A DNA stretch of 40,919 bases from Actinomycetota bacterium (lineage in GTDB: Bacteria; Actinomycetota; Actinomycetes; Actinomycetales; Microbacteriaceae): assembly GCA_030838475.1 (NCBI GenBank), contig JAUZFP010000014.1, forward strand, positions 1-40,919. The letters are read 5' to 3'. The notes under the pieces were generated by a model, which was given only the letters and a program-made list of their open reading frames with translations, made no database searches and was not told the origin of the DNA. Shown here in pieces: positions 1-7,092 of the stretch. Within the stretch, counting starts at the first letter, position 1; every line of letters begins with the position of its first letter. Made by a program: the position numbers and the translations under genes.

Positions 1-128
1 CCGGCGCCGTTCGGGCCGACCACGCCGATCTTTGCCCCGGGGTAAAACGACATCGTGACGTCATCGAGGATGAGCTTGTCGCCGACCGCTTTTCGGGCGC
101 GGACCATCGTGTAAATGAATTCGGCCAT
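1..128 (-). CDS. ettA: Energy-dependent translational throttle protein EttA (ABC-F), N-terminal fragment
   Basis: The first 42 codons of an ABC-F ATPase run off the left edge of the window. The translation starts MAEFIYTMVRARKAVGDK and reaches a Walker A segment reading GVVGPNGAG just at the edge. This N-terminus is highly characteristic of EttA, a soluble ABC-F protein that binds the ribosomal E site and gates entry into elongation according to the ATP/ADP ratio. Only the first beta strands and part of the P-loop are visible, so the second ATPase domain and the linker cannot be checked. The ATG at 126-128 is the only sensible start. Confidence 0.9.
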   Translation of the reverse strand, partial: MAEFIYTMVRARKAVGDKLILDDVTMSFYPGAKIGVVGPNGA

Positions 129-171
129 GCGTCCATTCTATTGGCCGGTCCGAGGCCGCTTCCTGCGAGCG

Positions 172-654
172 CTACCAGTCGATGGTTCTGGTCTGCCCGA
201 TCAGGCACTTGCCGGTCGCGAGGATGGGGACCGTGGATGACTGGAATCCGACGTTGCCGGCCTGACCGAGAATGCAGGTCTTGCCGAACCGCACGGAGAA
301 GTCGATGTTCCACGCGGCCAACCCGATCGACGTCTTGTCGGGCGTGACCTCCATGTTCTTCTTGTTGAACCCGTGCGCGACGAACCAGTTCACAATCAGC
401 ACGCCCTGAGTGCTCGCGGCGCCCGCCTGGCTTGATGCGAAGAGCTCACCACCGACCTGGTTGAAGTAGGCGAGGTTGTCAGACGCGGTGCCGGTCGGGT
501 TGTACGTGGGGACGCCCGCCGCGGTGGACGAGCTGCTGGGAACGGGTGTCGGGAGAGGGGTCGCAACGGTTCCCGGGCTCTGCACGCATCCCGCGAGCGC
601 GGCTATCACGACTACGGCAAGCGGAAGTGCGACAGCGCTACGCCGTAGTGCCAT
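172..654 (-). CDS. DUF6993-type secreted lipoprotein
   Basis: A 160-residue lipoprotein. The N-terminus is a signal peptide with Arg4-Arg5, a hydrophobic stretch and a lipobox LAGC whose Cys23 would be lipidated, followed by a Ser/Thr/Pro-rich linker (about 25-55). The C-terminal part, with NLAYFNQVGGELF, MEVTPDKTSIGLA, FSVRFGKTCILGQ and the closing TRTIDW, matches my memory of the DUF6993 family of Actinobacteria; its function is unknown. Two Cys residues in the mature domain could form a disulfide. The frame is open further upstream, but only the ATG at 652-654 puts a signal peptide at the N-terminus. It is divergent from the SRPBCC gene. Confidence 0.8.
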   Translation of the reverse strand: MALRRSAVALPLAVVVIAALAGCVQSPGTVATPLPTPVPSSSSTAAGVPTYNPTGTASDNLAYFNQVGGELFASSQAGAASTQGVLIVNWFVAHGFNKKNMEVTPDKTSIGLAAWNIDFSVRFGKTCILGQAGNVGFQSSTVPILATGKCLIGQTRTIDW

Positions 655-778
655 GCGACTACCCCCTCGTACTGGCCAGACAGCGGCCGCCTGAAGAGAG
701 ATTCTAGACGTGCAAGTTGGCACAAACCCCGAACTCGACCGGTGGACGCGCCCGGCCGTCGAGCGTAGGTTAACGCGC

Positions 779-1369
779 ATGGTTCGACACGACCCGAAAT
801 CGCGTCCGCAAACGCTCGACCGATCCGCCTCCTACGCGCAGGCGCCGCTCGCCATGGTGACCCGGGAGGTCAGCCACGGCCGCACGACGCTTGTCCTCAC
901 GCGCGACTTTTCGGCCGGTCGTGACGCTGTCTGGGGGATGCTCACGCAGCCGAACGCGTTGCAGACCTGGGCGCCCTATACGGCCGACCGGGACCTGTCC
1001 CAGGTCGGACGGTGCATGCTTAGGATGCTGGGCGGTGACGGGGGTGCTGCCGACGAGATCGCCAGCGTCGTGCTGGTCGCCGACTCGCCCATGCTCCTGG
1101 AGTACAGCTGGGCCAGCGACATGCTCGCCTGGAACATCACGACGATTGGTGCGGCCAGCAGGCTCACGCTTCACCAGACCCTCGCGGATGAAACCATGGC
1201 GTCGGCCAACGCCGCCGGGTGGCATCTCTGCCTCGAGGTGGCGGCGACCGTTCTCGCGGACAGCCCCATCCCGCCGATACGCGGGATGGAAGCCATGGAG
1301 CACGGCTGGCGTGAACTGAACGAGCGGTACGCGACCGCACTCGGAGTCGCGCCGTCGCAAATCGGCTGA
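779..1369 (+). CDS. SRPBCC (AHSA1/START-like) domain protein
   Basis: A protein of about 196 residues whose core (from roughly residue 33) begins with LVLTRDFSAGRDAVWGML, the usual opening of SRPBCC/AHSA1 domains, and continues through a G-rich loop to a C-terminal helix with GWRELNERYA. These domains form a deep hydrophobic ligand pocket and occur in toxin/antibiotic resistance, lipid binding and co-chaperone roles. Nothing here identifies the ligand. The start is uncertain: GTG 710 follows an AGAGAG stretch, ATG 779 is used here, and ATG 854 would give a 171-residue protein closer to the bare domain. The first 25 residues from 779 look non-conserved. Confidence 0.65.
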   Translation: MVRHDPKSRPQTLDRSASYAQAPLAMVTREVSHGRTTLVLTRDFSAGRDAVWGMLTQPNALQTWAPYTADRDLSQVGRCMLRMLGGDGGAADEIASVVLVADSPMLLEYSWASDMLAWNITTIGAASRLTLHQTLADETMASANAAGWHLCLEVAATVLADSPIPPIRGMEAMEHGWRELNERYATALGVAPSQIG

Positions 1370-1372
1370 CCT

Positions 1373-1873
1373 CTAGAAGGGTGTGAGCTCGCCTGCGGGC
1401 ACCGAGGCCGCATCCGCGCCGTCGGTAGCGGCAAGGTCCGCCTCGCTCGGAAAGGCCGCGCCGGCATCAGAGGCCGCAGACCCCTCGACCGGCGCGGCAC
1501 TGTCGACCGGCGCCGAGCCCGCCCCACGAGAGAAGGCTGCGGTGCCCCAGGAGAGATCGTGACCGAGTGCATCCGCCTCGATTTCGATGTTGGTGCCGCT
1601 TTTGCCCGCGTTCTCCCAATCGCGGATGCGCAGCCGCCCGGTGACGAGGATGCGCTCACCCTTCTTCACCGAGACCGCGACATTGGTCGCCAGCTGGCGG
1701 AAGGTCGTGATCGAGTACCAGTTGGTCTCACCATCGATCCATTTCTCCTGCGACTTGTCGAACCGCCGCTGCGTGGAGGCGAGCCGAAAGCTCGTGATCG
1801 CGAGGCCCTCCGCCGTGGTTACCGCACGAGCTTCCGTACCGACAATTCCGGTGATGGTGATGATGTCCGACAA
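1373..1873 (-). CDS. ssb: Single-stranded DNA-binding protein
   Basis: A 166-residue SSB. The N-terminal OB fold (about 1-110) includes TITGIVGTEARAV, TNWYSITTFRQLATNVAVSVKKGERILVTGRLRIRDW and a closing strand IEIEADALGHDLSWGT. It binds ssDNA as an oligomer in replication and repair. The start is TTG at 1871-1873, chosen because AGGAGG lies five bases upstream (1879-1884) and the protein then begins at the conserved first strand. The tail is rich in Ala, Ser and Asp and ends GELTPF, keeping the terminal Pro-Phe but without the usual cluster of acidic residues before it. It may be an auxiliary SSB paralogue rather than the main one; a second ssb cannot be seen here. Confidence 0.9.
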   Translation of the reverse strand: MSDIITITGIVGTEARAVTTAEGLAITSFRLASTQRRFDKSQEKWIDGETNWYSITTFRQLATNVAVSVKKGERILVTGRLRIRDWENAGKSGTNIEIEADALGHDLSWGTAAFSRGAGSAPVDSAAPVEGSAASDAGAAFPSEADLAATDGADAASVPAGELTPF

Positions 1874-1896
1874 CTGATCCTCCTGGTCGACAAAGA

Positions 1897-1976
1897 GTGG
1901 GCGACACAGTGTCGGGTGACAGAGTGTCGGCTGACGAAGCCGAGCCGGCACACGTGCCGGGTTTGCCGACTCGGCT
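1897..1976 (-). promoter_or_regulatory. Palindromes and direct repeats in the ssb upstream region
   Basis: Between msrA and ssb lie a 13-base palindrome CGACACAGTGTCG (1902-1914), a direct repeat GTGTCGGNTGAC at 1909-1920 and 1924-1935, and a nested dyad with AGCCGAG at 1938-1944 pairing with CTCGGCT at 1970-1976 around CCGGCAC/GTGCCGG (1945-1960). They are seen directly. They could be operator sites in the ssb leader; the nested dyad could also end msrA transcripts, although no T-run follows. Confidence 0.4.
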
Positions 1977-2076
1977 CCGTCGACATCCACTCTGCGACGG
2001 GATAACGCGGCGCGACCGCTCCCACAGGCGAGGGGCGAGTAAGTCCCGGCCCGGAGACGCTGGGAAGGAGAGGCGA

Positions 2077-2604
2077 CTAGGAGGCGAGCACGTACTTGGC
2101 GTACGACTTGCGAATCTTGATGACCTTCGGCAGGGCCACCGCGAGGCAATAACCCTGGTTCGGGTTCTTCGCGAAGAAATTCTGGTGGTAGTCCTCGGCG
2201 TCCCACCAGGTCCCGAGCTCAGAAATCGTGGTGACGATCCCGCCATCCCAATACTCGGCTGCGCGATCGCGCGCCTCGACGAATTGCTGTTTCTGCTCGT
2301 CGTCCGCGTAGAACATCGCCGACCGGTATTGCGTTCCAACGTCGTTGCCCTGGCGGTTCAGCTCGCGCGGATCGTGCAGGCTGAAGAAGACATCCAGAAT
2401 CACGGACGCCGGGATCACTGTCTCATCGAACACGACCTTGACCGCTTCCGCGTGGCCGGTCGTTCCGGTGCACACCGACTCGTAGTCGGGGTACTTCGTG
2501 GTGCCGCCGGTGTAGCCCGATACGACATCGTGCACGCCCTCGAGGGTGCGGTAGACGGCATCCAGGCACCAGAAGCACCCACCCGCGAGGACGAACGTTT
2601 GCAT
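2077..2604 (-). CDS. msrA: Peptide-methionine (S)-S-oxide reductase MsrA
   Basis: A 175-residue cytosolic enzyme that reduces methionine-S-sulfoxide in proteins and free form, repairing oxidative damage with thioredoxin as electron donor. The signature GGCFWC lies at residues 8-13, with Cys10 the catalytic nucleophile. The family blocks SGYTGGTTKYPDYESVCTG, HAEAVKV, FFSLHDPRELNRQGNDVGTQYRS and EDYHQNFF are all present. A C-terminal GYC supplies a probable resolving Cys. The length is typical of the short, single-domain MsrA without fused MsrB. It is transcribed away from the aldo/keto reductase gene; the two starts are only 34 bases apart, so their promoters must overlap. Confidence 0.95.
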   Translation of the reverse strand: MQTFVLAGGCFWCLDAVYRTLEGVHDVVSGYTGGTTKYPDYESVCTGTTGHAEAVKVVFDETVIPASVILDVFFSLHDPRELNRQGNDVGTQYRSAMFYADDEQKQQFVEARDRAAEYWDGGIVTTISELGTWWDAEDYHQNFFAKNPNQGYCLAVALPKVIKIRKSYAKYVLAS

Positions 2605-2638
2605 TTGGCCAACCTACCTTCCCCGTACGCTTGAAGGC

Positions 2639-3643
2639 ATGCCTTACAACGCAGCCGACAACCGGTACGACACCATCGAGTACAAGCGAGTCGGGAAGAG
2701 CGGGCTTCAGCTGCCCGGAGTCTCACTCGGGCTCTGGAACAACTTCGGCACAGATCGCCCCCTGGATAACCAGCGCGCGATCCTCCGCCGCGCGTTCGAC
2801 CTCGGCATCAACCACTTCGACCTCGCCAACAACTACGGCCCGCCCGCCGGATCCGCGGAGTCGAACTTCGGCGTCATCTACTCGCAGGACTTCCGGCCGT
2901 ACCGCGATGAGCTCATCCTCTCGACCAAGGCCGGCTACGACATGGGGCCGGGACCGTACGGCGAGTGGGGATCCCGCAAGTACCTGCTGTCATCCCTCGA
3001 CCAGAGCCTGAAGCGCATGCAGGTCGACTACGTGGACATCTTCTACTCCCACCGCCCCGACCCGAACACTCCGATCGAGGAGACGATGGGCGCCCTCGCC
3101 ACCGCGGTGCAGTCCGGGAAGGCGCTCTACGCGGGCGTCTCGAACTACGACCCCGAGCAGACGCTCGCCGCAGCTGCCGCACTCGCCGAGCACAAGATTC
3201 CCCTCACAATCCACCAGCCGCGCTACAACATGTTCGACCGGCACATCGAGAACGGGCTGTTCCCGGTGCTCGACACGATCGGCGCGGGCAGCATCGTGTT
3301 CTCGCCGCTGGCGCAGGGTCTGCTGACCGACCGGTACATCGACGGCAACATCCCGCCGGACTCGCGGGTTGCCGAGGGACGCTGGCTCGACTCGACGACG
3401 ATTACGGATGACTACCTGGCACGGGTGCGAGCGCTCAACCACATCGCCAACGAACGCGGCCAGTCGCTGGCCCAGCTGGCGCTCACCTGGGTGCTGCGGC
3501 AGCCACAGGTAACCTCGGCGCTCATCGGCGCCTCCTCCGTGGCCCAGCTGGAAAACAACTTCGGCACGCTGGCAAAGCCCGCGCTGACGGCGGACGAGAT
3601 CGCGGCGATCGAGCCGTTTGCGATCGACGGGACCAATTTGTAA
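2639..3643 (+). CDS. Aldo/keto reductase, YghZ/Gpr (AKR14)-like
   Basis: A 334-residue NADPH-dependent reductase with a TIM-barrel fold. The catalytic tetrad is in place: Asp61 and Tyr66 in HFDLANNYG, Lys97 in LSTKAGYD, and His138 in YSHRPD. The sequence around SGLQLPGVSLGLWNNFG and GMGPG-type loops resembles E. coli YghZ (L-glyceraldehyde-3-phosphate reductase) and the voltage-gated K+ channel beta-subunit-like group. A role in detoxifying methylglyoxal or reducing sugar aldehydes is inferred from the family; the substrate is not shown. A palindrome with two TTCGAA boxes follows the stop codon. Confidence 0.88.
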   Translation: MPYNAADNRYDTIEYKRVGKSGLQLPGVSLGLWNNFGTDRPLDNQRAILRRAFDLGINHFDLANNYGPPAGSAESNFGVIYSQDFRPYRDELILSTKAGYDMGPGPYGEWGSRKYLLSSLDQSLKRMQVDYVDIFYSHRPDPNTPIEETMGALATAVQSGKALYAGVSNYDPEQTLAAAAALAEHKIPLTIHQPRYNMFDRHIENGLFPVLDTIGAGSIVFSPLAQGLLTDRYIDGNIPPDSRVAEGRWLDSTTITDDYLARVRALNHIANERGQSLAQLALTWVLRQPQVTSALIGASSVAQLENNFGTLAKPALTADEIAAIEPFAIDGTNL

Positions 3644-3662
3644 TTCGAACAAGCTTTCGAAT
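3643..3662. terminator. Inverted repeat after the aldo/keto reductase
   Basis: ATTCGAA (3643-3649) and TTCGAAT (3656-3662) form a perfect 7-base dyad with a 6-base loop, starting in the TAA stop codon. The stem is AT-rich and no strong T-run follows, so it is either a weak terminator or a binding site. The TTCGAA core recurs upstream of the galactoside operon. Confidence 0.35.
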
Positions 3663-3730
3663 GTCGGCGGTTTCTCGTAATCTAAAGGTGTCCTAAACAA
3701 GTCGGGCCGGCTGCACCTTTTGGAGCTCAA

Positions 3731-3997
3731 GTGACCACCCTGGATTTCGTCGCAACCAACTCATTCGTCGCAAGTGATCGGGTCAATCGATTCGGCATTG
3801 CGCTCGTACAGCTGCACGACGAGCTGTGGCGAGTGACCCGCCGATCGGGCGAGGTGCTCGGATACATCGAATCGTTCAACGAGTCGGGATCGCCGCAATT
3901 CCGTGCGAAACGCATGTTCTCCTCTCGTCGCCAATCGCTTCCGCTCGGCGAGTTTTGGAGCATGGACGACGCGATCGACTGCTTCCGCTTCAGTTGA
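3731..3997 (+). CDS. Small conserved protein, paralogue of the 4884-5081 gene
   Basis: An 88-residue protein of unknown function starting at GTG 3731, with GGAG at 3722-3725 in good position. It has no signal peptide or membrane segment. The order of features (LWRVTRRSGEVLGYI, a basic stretch FRAKRMFSSRRQSLPLGEF, then WSMDDAIDCF) matches the 65-residue protein at 4884-5081 (RWTVHHTLTDEFAGTI, SRFRGTFPSVESVLRNL). The two seem to be one small beta-rich domain: a W-x-V strand, a G-x-I turn strand, a basic strand and a short terminal helix. The function is unknown. A separate promoter is likely in the 87-base gap upstream. Confidence 0.7.
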   Translation: MTTLDFVATNSFVASDRVNRFGIALVQLHDELWRVTRRSGEVLGYIESFNESGSPQFRAKRMFSSRRQSLPLGEFWSMDDAIDCFRFS

Positions 3998-4081
3998 CCC
4001 GAGCATCCTGAATCAATCTCACAAACGTGACACCCCACGCAAGGCCTTGCGGATGAAAATCACGGGGGTAGGGTGCGATTC

Positions 4082-4774
4082 ATGGCTTGGTGGAACGATA
4101 TTGTGGCGTGGTTCAACTCCGCGACCGGTTCGCGCGTCTTCCTGAGCGCGATCCTGCCTTTCGTTGCGATCGTGCTGGCGGGCATCATTGCCGCCGCCAT
4201 CGGTCGCGGCTCCGCACAACGCGTACTCGCCCACGAGGATCGCGAACTCACCGGGGCGGCACTGATTGCACTCATCGTTGTGGGTCGTAAGGCCTCGATC
4301 TGGGCATCCCTCGGCAGCGACGAGAAGCAACACATCGACAGTCTGATGAGCGAGGCGGACATCCGCGTGCGCCTCCTGCCGGTGACGGGTTCGAGCCAAG
4401 CGGCCGACTGGGCGGCCCACGAACTCAGTGACATGAAGAAAAACTCGGCCTCGTTCAGCTTCCAGGCGGAGCAGGACTTCGTCGACTATCGCGACCGCCT
4501 CCTCGACTGGCAGGCAAAGCCGCGCCGGGCCAGGAAGCTGTTCGCCTCCGACCTCGAGCAGTGGCGCTACGAAGACAGCTCCCCCGCGAATGCCGCGCCG
4601 CAGGAGTGGACGCCGGCGGGTGCCACTTCCGACGCCACCGCAGTGCTACCAGCGACACCGGGTCTCTCAACCGCCCCGCCGCCCACGACCACCGCCGTTT
4701 CCGCTCCGGCTCCGACCAGTGCGCGGGCGCATGCGAACGCAGCGGAATCCCCCGCAAACGGAGTGACCGCGTAG
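4082..4774 (+). CDS. Membrane-anchored protein of unknown function
   Basis: A 230-residue protein I do not recognise by name. One transmembrane helix lies near the N-terminus (about 18-40, FLSAILPFVAIVLAGIIAAAIG), then an Ala-rich soluble domain (about 45-160) containing LTGAALIALIVVGRKASIW and SFSFQAEQDFVDYRDRLLDWQAKPRRARKLF, then a low-complexity tail rich in Ala, Thr and Pro (about 165-230). The ATG at 4082 follows GGGGGTAGGG at 4064-4073; a GTG at 4073 is less likely. It sits alone between the two small paralogous genes. The proline/alanine tail may be a flexible spacer. Confidence 0.7.
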   Translation: MAWWNDIVAWFNSATGSRVFLSAILPFVAIVLAGIIAAAIGRGSAQRVLAHEDRELTGAALIALIVVGRKASIWASLGSDEKQHIDSLMSEADIRVRLLPVTGSSQAADWAAHELSDMKKNSASFSFQAEQDFVDYRDRLLDWQAKPRRARKLFASDLEQWRYEDSSPANAAPQEWTPAGATSDATAVLPATPGLSTAPPPTTTAVSAPAPTSARAHANAAESPANGVTA

Positions 4775-4883
4775 CTGGCGCGAGGATTCATTCGCCGTTC
4801 ACCCCCGCGCCATTCCGCGCGCGCTGAGTTCGAGGCATTGTTGCTGCGTACGCCGTCGCATCCACTCGATCCAGGGGTCATCG

Positions 4884-5081
4884 ATGAATTACGCGGAAAT
4901 GTTCTATCTCGTCGACTCGGGCGAGGGACGCTGGACAGTGCACCACACCCTCACCGATGAGTTCGCCGGAACGATCATGCGCACTTCCCAGGGCCTCGTG
5001 CTGCGGGATGGCGAGTCGCGCTTTCGAGGTACGTTCCCGAGCGTGGAAAGCGTGCTCAGGAACCTGTACGCGCTGGCGTAA
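4884..5081 (+). CDS. Small conserved protein, paralogue of the 3731-3997 gene
   Basis: A 65-residue soluble protein starting at ATG 4884, with AGGGG at 4873-4877 as ribosome binding site. It has the pattern W-x-V, G-x-I, F-R-G-x-F and S-V-x-x-V-L-R-N-L, shared in order and spacing with the larger protein encoded at 3731-3997. No cysteines, signal peptide or membrane helix are visible. The function is unknown. Being this short and next to a relative, it is more likely a real small gene than chance, since its frame, start and RBS all agree. Confidence 0.65.
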   Translation: MNYAEMFYLVDSGEGRWTVHHTLTDEFAGTIMRTSQGLVLRDGESRFRGTFPSVESVLRNLYALA

Positions 5082-5177
5082 CAACCCTCCGCCTGGTTCC
5101 GGTTGCCGGGGCAGGGGTGAGCTCCGCGTTATGCTCAGCCATACGACGGGCCGCAGGCCCTCCGGGGAAGATCAGGG

Positions 5178-5891
5178 ATGCTCACCAAAAGTTTTGTGCT
5201 TGTCGTCGTCGTGATTGGCGTGCTGGTCTCGATAGGCGGAAGCTGGGGAGTTGCCACTCTTGCCTCGAACCATCCCGCGACGGCGGTGACTGCGACCCAC
5301 TCCGGAACGCCAGGTCACGCAGGGAGCGACAGAGCTGCGGGCGCCGACGGTAAGAACGGTGCTGCCGGCGTGAACGGATCCGGTGGAGCGACGGGTGCGA
5401 GCGGACATGCCGGAAGCCAGGGAACCGCAGGCGCTCAGGGAACAGCCGGGACCCAGGGACCAGCAGGGACCCAGGGAACACCGGGATCAACGGGCCCCTC
5501 CGGTGCTTCCGCGCCCACCTTCAGCGCAATATCTGCGAACGGCATCGCCACGTCCTTCCCATTTTTCGCACCCTTCGCGTTCGCTACCCAAACGGCCGTG
5601 GTGCCAGCCGGTCCCGCGCTGGTCGGCTTCAGCGTGGACCTTCAAGATCAATTCGTCCCCTTCCCTGTGACATGTTCATTGGTCGATGCGGGCGACCCGA
5701 CAAACGTATTCGCCACGACAGCAAGCCAGGACGTGGCAGGCCCCCCTTCGTACACAACGTTCGCCACAACTCAAGTAGTCAACTTGTTGGCGCCAACCAG
5801 CCTTACGGTTCAGTGCGTCGATAGTCCCTACGACCCGCGCCAGATGGTCTACCAGTCGCTGTCCGTATACGCGATCTCGTTCGCGCCATAG
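5178..5891 (+). CDS. Collagen-like surface protein
   Basis: A 237-residue protein with an N-terminal hydrophobic segment (about 5-25) that serves as signal peptide or membrane anchor and lacks a lipobox. A collagen-like region follows: Gly at every third position from 43 to 109, about 23 G-X-Y triplets with one break where Arg52 replaces Gly. Alanine, Thr, Gln and Pro dominate the X and Y positions. The remaining 125 residues form a probable beta-sandwich head with VGFSVDLQDQF, two Cys (CSLVDAG and VQCVDSP) and a hydrophobic C-terminus VYAISFAP. The architecture suggests a trimeric surface-exposed stalk with a globular head, as in bacterial collagen-like proteins. The role is unknown; adhesion or a spore/cell-coat role would be guesses. 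Confidence 0.8.
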   Translation: MLTKSFVLVVVVIGVLVSIGGSWGVATLASNHPATAVTATHSGTPGHAGSDRAAGADGKNGAAGVNGSGGATGASGHAGSQGTAGAQGTAGTQGPAGTQGTPGSTGPSGASAPTFSAISANGIATSFPFFAPFAFATQTAVVPAGPALVGFSVDLQDQFVPFPVTCSLVDAGDPTNVFATTASQDVAGPPSYTTFATTQVVNLLAPTSLTVQCVDSPYDPRQMVYQSLSVYAISFAP

Positions 5892-5903
5892 CCGCACTGT
5901 TCG

Positions 5904-5928
5904 GTGGTGCCCCGGCAGGATTCGGACC
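5904..5928 (-). repeat. Partial copy of the 3' end of tRNA-Arg
   Basis: Bases 5904-5924 match 7982-8003, the 3' end of the tRNA-Arg gene, with only one C missing; after a mismatch the next three bases also match (GACC against AACC). The match covers the CCA end, the 3' acceptor strand and part of the T arm and then stops. The rest of a tRNA is not recognisable. It is in the same orientation as the intact tRNA at 7983-8058 and lies 13 bases after the collagen-like gene, as an att-site scar would. Confidence 0.6.
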
Positions 5929-6062
5929 GGTTAGACCCGTCAATCGGATGCTGGGATTGCGAATCCGTGGACAAATGGGTCCTGAATATGGTTCCGGAAT
6001 GCTGTGAGGCTTGTTGTGGCGCCAACGCGGTTGGCTCGCCTTCGACCCGGATTGGGACTGCC

Positions 6063-7004
6063 ATGCCTCGCACCTTGAAAGATATTTCGGTACCGGATCT
6101 CGCCGGAAAGCTCGCCATTGTTACCGGTGCGAGCGACGGCATCGGGTTCGGCCTCGCCCGGCGTCTCGCGGCCGCTGGCGCGGAGGTGGTCACGCCCGTC
6201 CGCAACGCGGTCAAGGGAGCGGCGGCCGCGGCCCGGATTCGCGACGCAGTACCTGGTGCGATCGTGTCGATTCGGGAGCTCGACCTGTCTTCGTTGGAAT
6301 CGGTCGCGAAGCTCGGTGAGACTCTGAACGCCGAGAATCGGCCGATCGATATTCTCATCAACAATGCGGGCGTGATGAATCCGCCAACCAGGCAGGTCAC
6401 GCCCGATGGCATGGAACTCCAGTTCGGTGCGAACTATCTCGGTCATTTCGCGCTCGTGGCCCACGTCCTTCCACTGTTGCGTGCAGGAAAGGCGCGCGTG
6501 ACGACCCAGTCGAGCGTTGGCTCCCGCGACGGTGCGTTCAATTGGGATGACCTGCAATCGGAGCGGAAATACGTTCCGATGAGGGCGTACAACCAGTCGA
6601 AACTCGCGATCACTCTCTTCGCTCTGGAGCTGCAGAGACGCAGCGTCGCGGGGGGCTGGGGCATCACGAGCAATGTGGCGCATCCGGGGATCACGCCGAC
6701 CAATCTGCTGGCCTCGCATCCAGAGATGGGACGCACCGGCGATACGGCCGCCGTGCGAATGATCCGGCGACTGTCCCGCGGCGGTCTATTCGCTCACGCT
6801 GTGGAAGAAGGCCTGCTGCCCGCGCTGTATGCGGCGACCAGCCCGCAGGCGAAGGGCGGACTCTTCTACGGACCGAGCGGATTCGGTCACCTGGCCGGTG
6901 CCCCGGCGGAGCAGAAGCTGTACAAACCGGCGACGAACGATGCAGATGCGAAAAGAATCTGGGAGCTATCCGAACAGCTTGCCGACGTGAAGTTCCCCGA
7001 CTGA
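6063..7004 (+). CDS. Short-chain dehydrogenase/reductase (SDR)
   Basis: A 313-residue classical-like SDR. The NAD(P)-binding Rossmann motif TGASDGIG is at 21-28, NNAG at 100-103, a catalytic Ser near 150-151 and the active-site YNQSK (Tyr176, Lys180). The segment [11 protein letters not shown] and the length resemble the retinol dehydrogenase/protochlorophyllide-reductase-like SDRs often annotated simply as oxidoreductases. Arg48 after the second strand suggests NADPH. The substrate is unknown. The frame is open upstream to 5904, but the ATG at 6063 begins right before the conserved fold. The next gene is a regulator in the same direction, which may control it. Confidence 0.88.
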   Translation: MPRTLKDISVPDLAGKLAIVTGASDGIGFGLARRLAAAGAEVVTPVRNAVKGAAAAARIRDAVPGAIVSIRELDLSSLESVAKLGETLNAENRPIDILINNAGVMNPPTRQVTPDGMELQFGANYLGHFALVAHVLPLLRAGKARVTTQSSVGSRDGAFNWDDLQSERKYVPMRAYNQSKLAITLFALELQRRSVAGGWGITSNVAHPGITPTNLLASHPEMGRTGDTAAVRMIRRLSRGGLFAHAVEEGLLPALYAATSPQAKGGLFYGPSGFGHLAGAPAEQKLYKPATNDADAKRIWELSEQLADVKFPD

Positions 7005-7020
7005 ACGCCCCAGTCGGGGA
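6994..7020 (+). terminator. Hairpin after the SDR gene
   Basis: TCCCCGACTG (6994-7003) and CAGTCGGGGA (7011-7020) form a perfect 10-base stem with a 7-base loop. The stem overlaps the SDR stop codon (7002-7004). No T-run follows. It probably ends or attenuates SDR transcription before the regulator gene. Confidence 0.55.
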
Positions 7021-7092
7021 TGTGATCGCCGGGCGACTCGTCAGGGGGATCAGCGATCCCTTGTTACCCTTCGGCCGGGAAGGGACACTGAC

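Noticed and set aside
5149..5161. GGGCC-GCA-GGCCC hairpin before the collagen-like gene
   Set aside because: Too short and without a T-run; it lies where the promoter or RBS of the gene should be. Not listed as a terminator.
5440..5500. Possible CRISPR-like or minisatellite repeat
   Set aside because: The repetition follows the G-X-Y codons of the collagen-like gene, and there are no spacers of constant length.
5904..6062. Upstream extension of the SDR reading frame
   Set aside because: It begins in the tRNA-like repeat and has no conserved text. The Rossmann fold starts just after ATG 6063.
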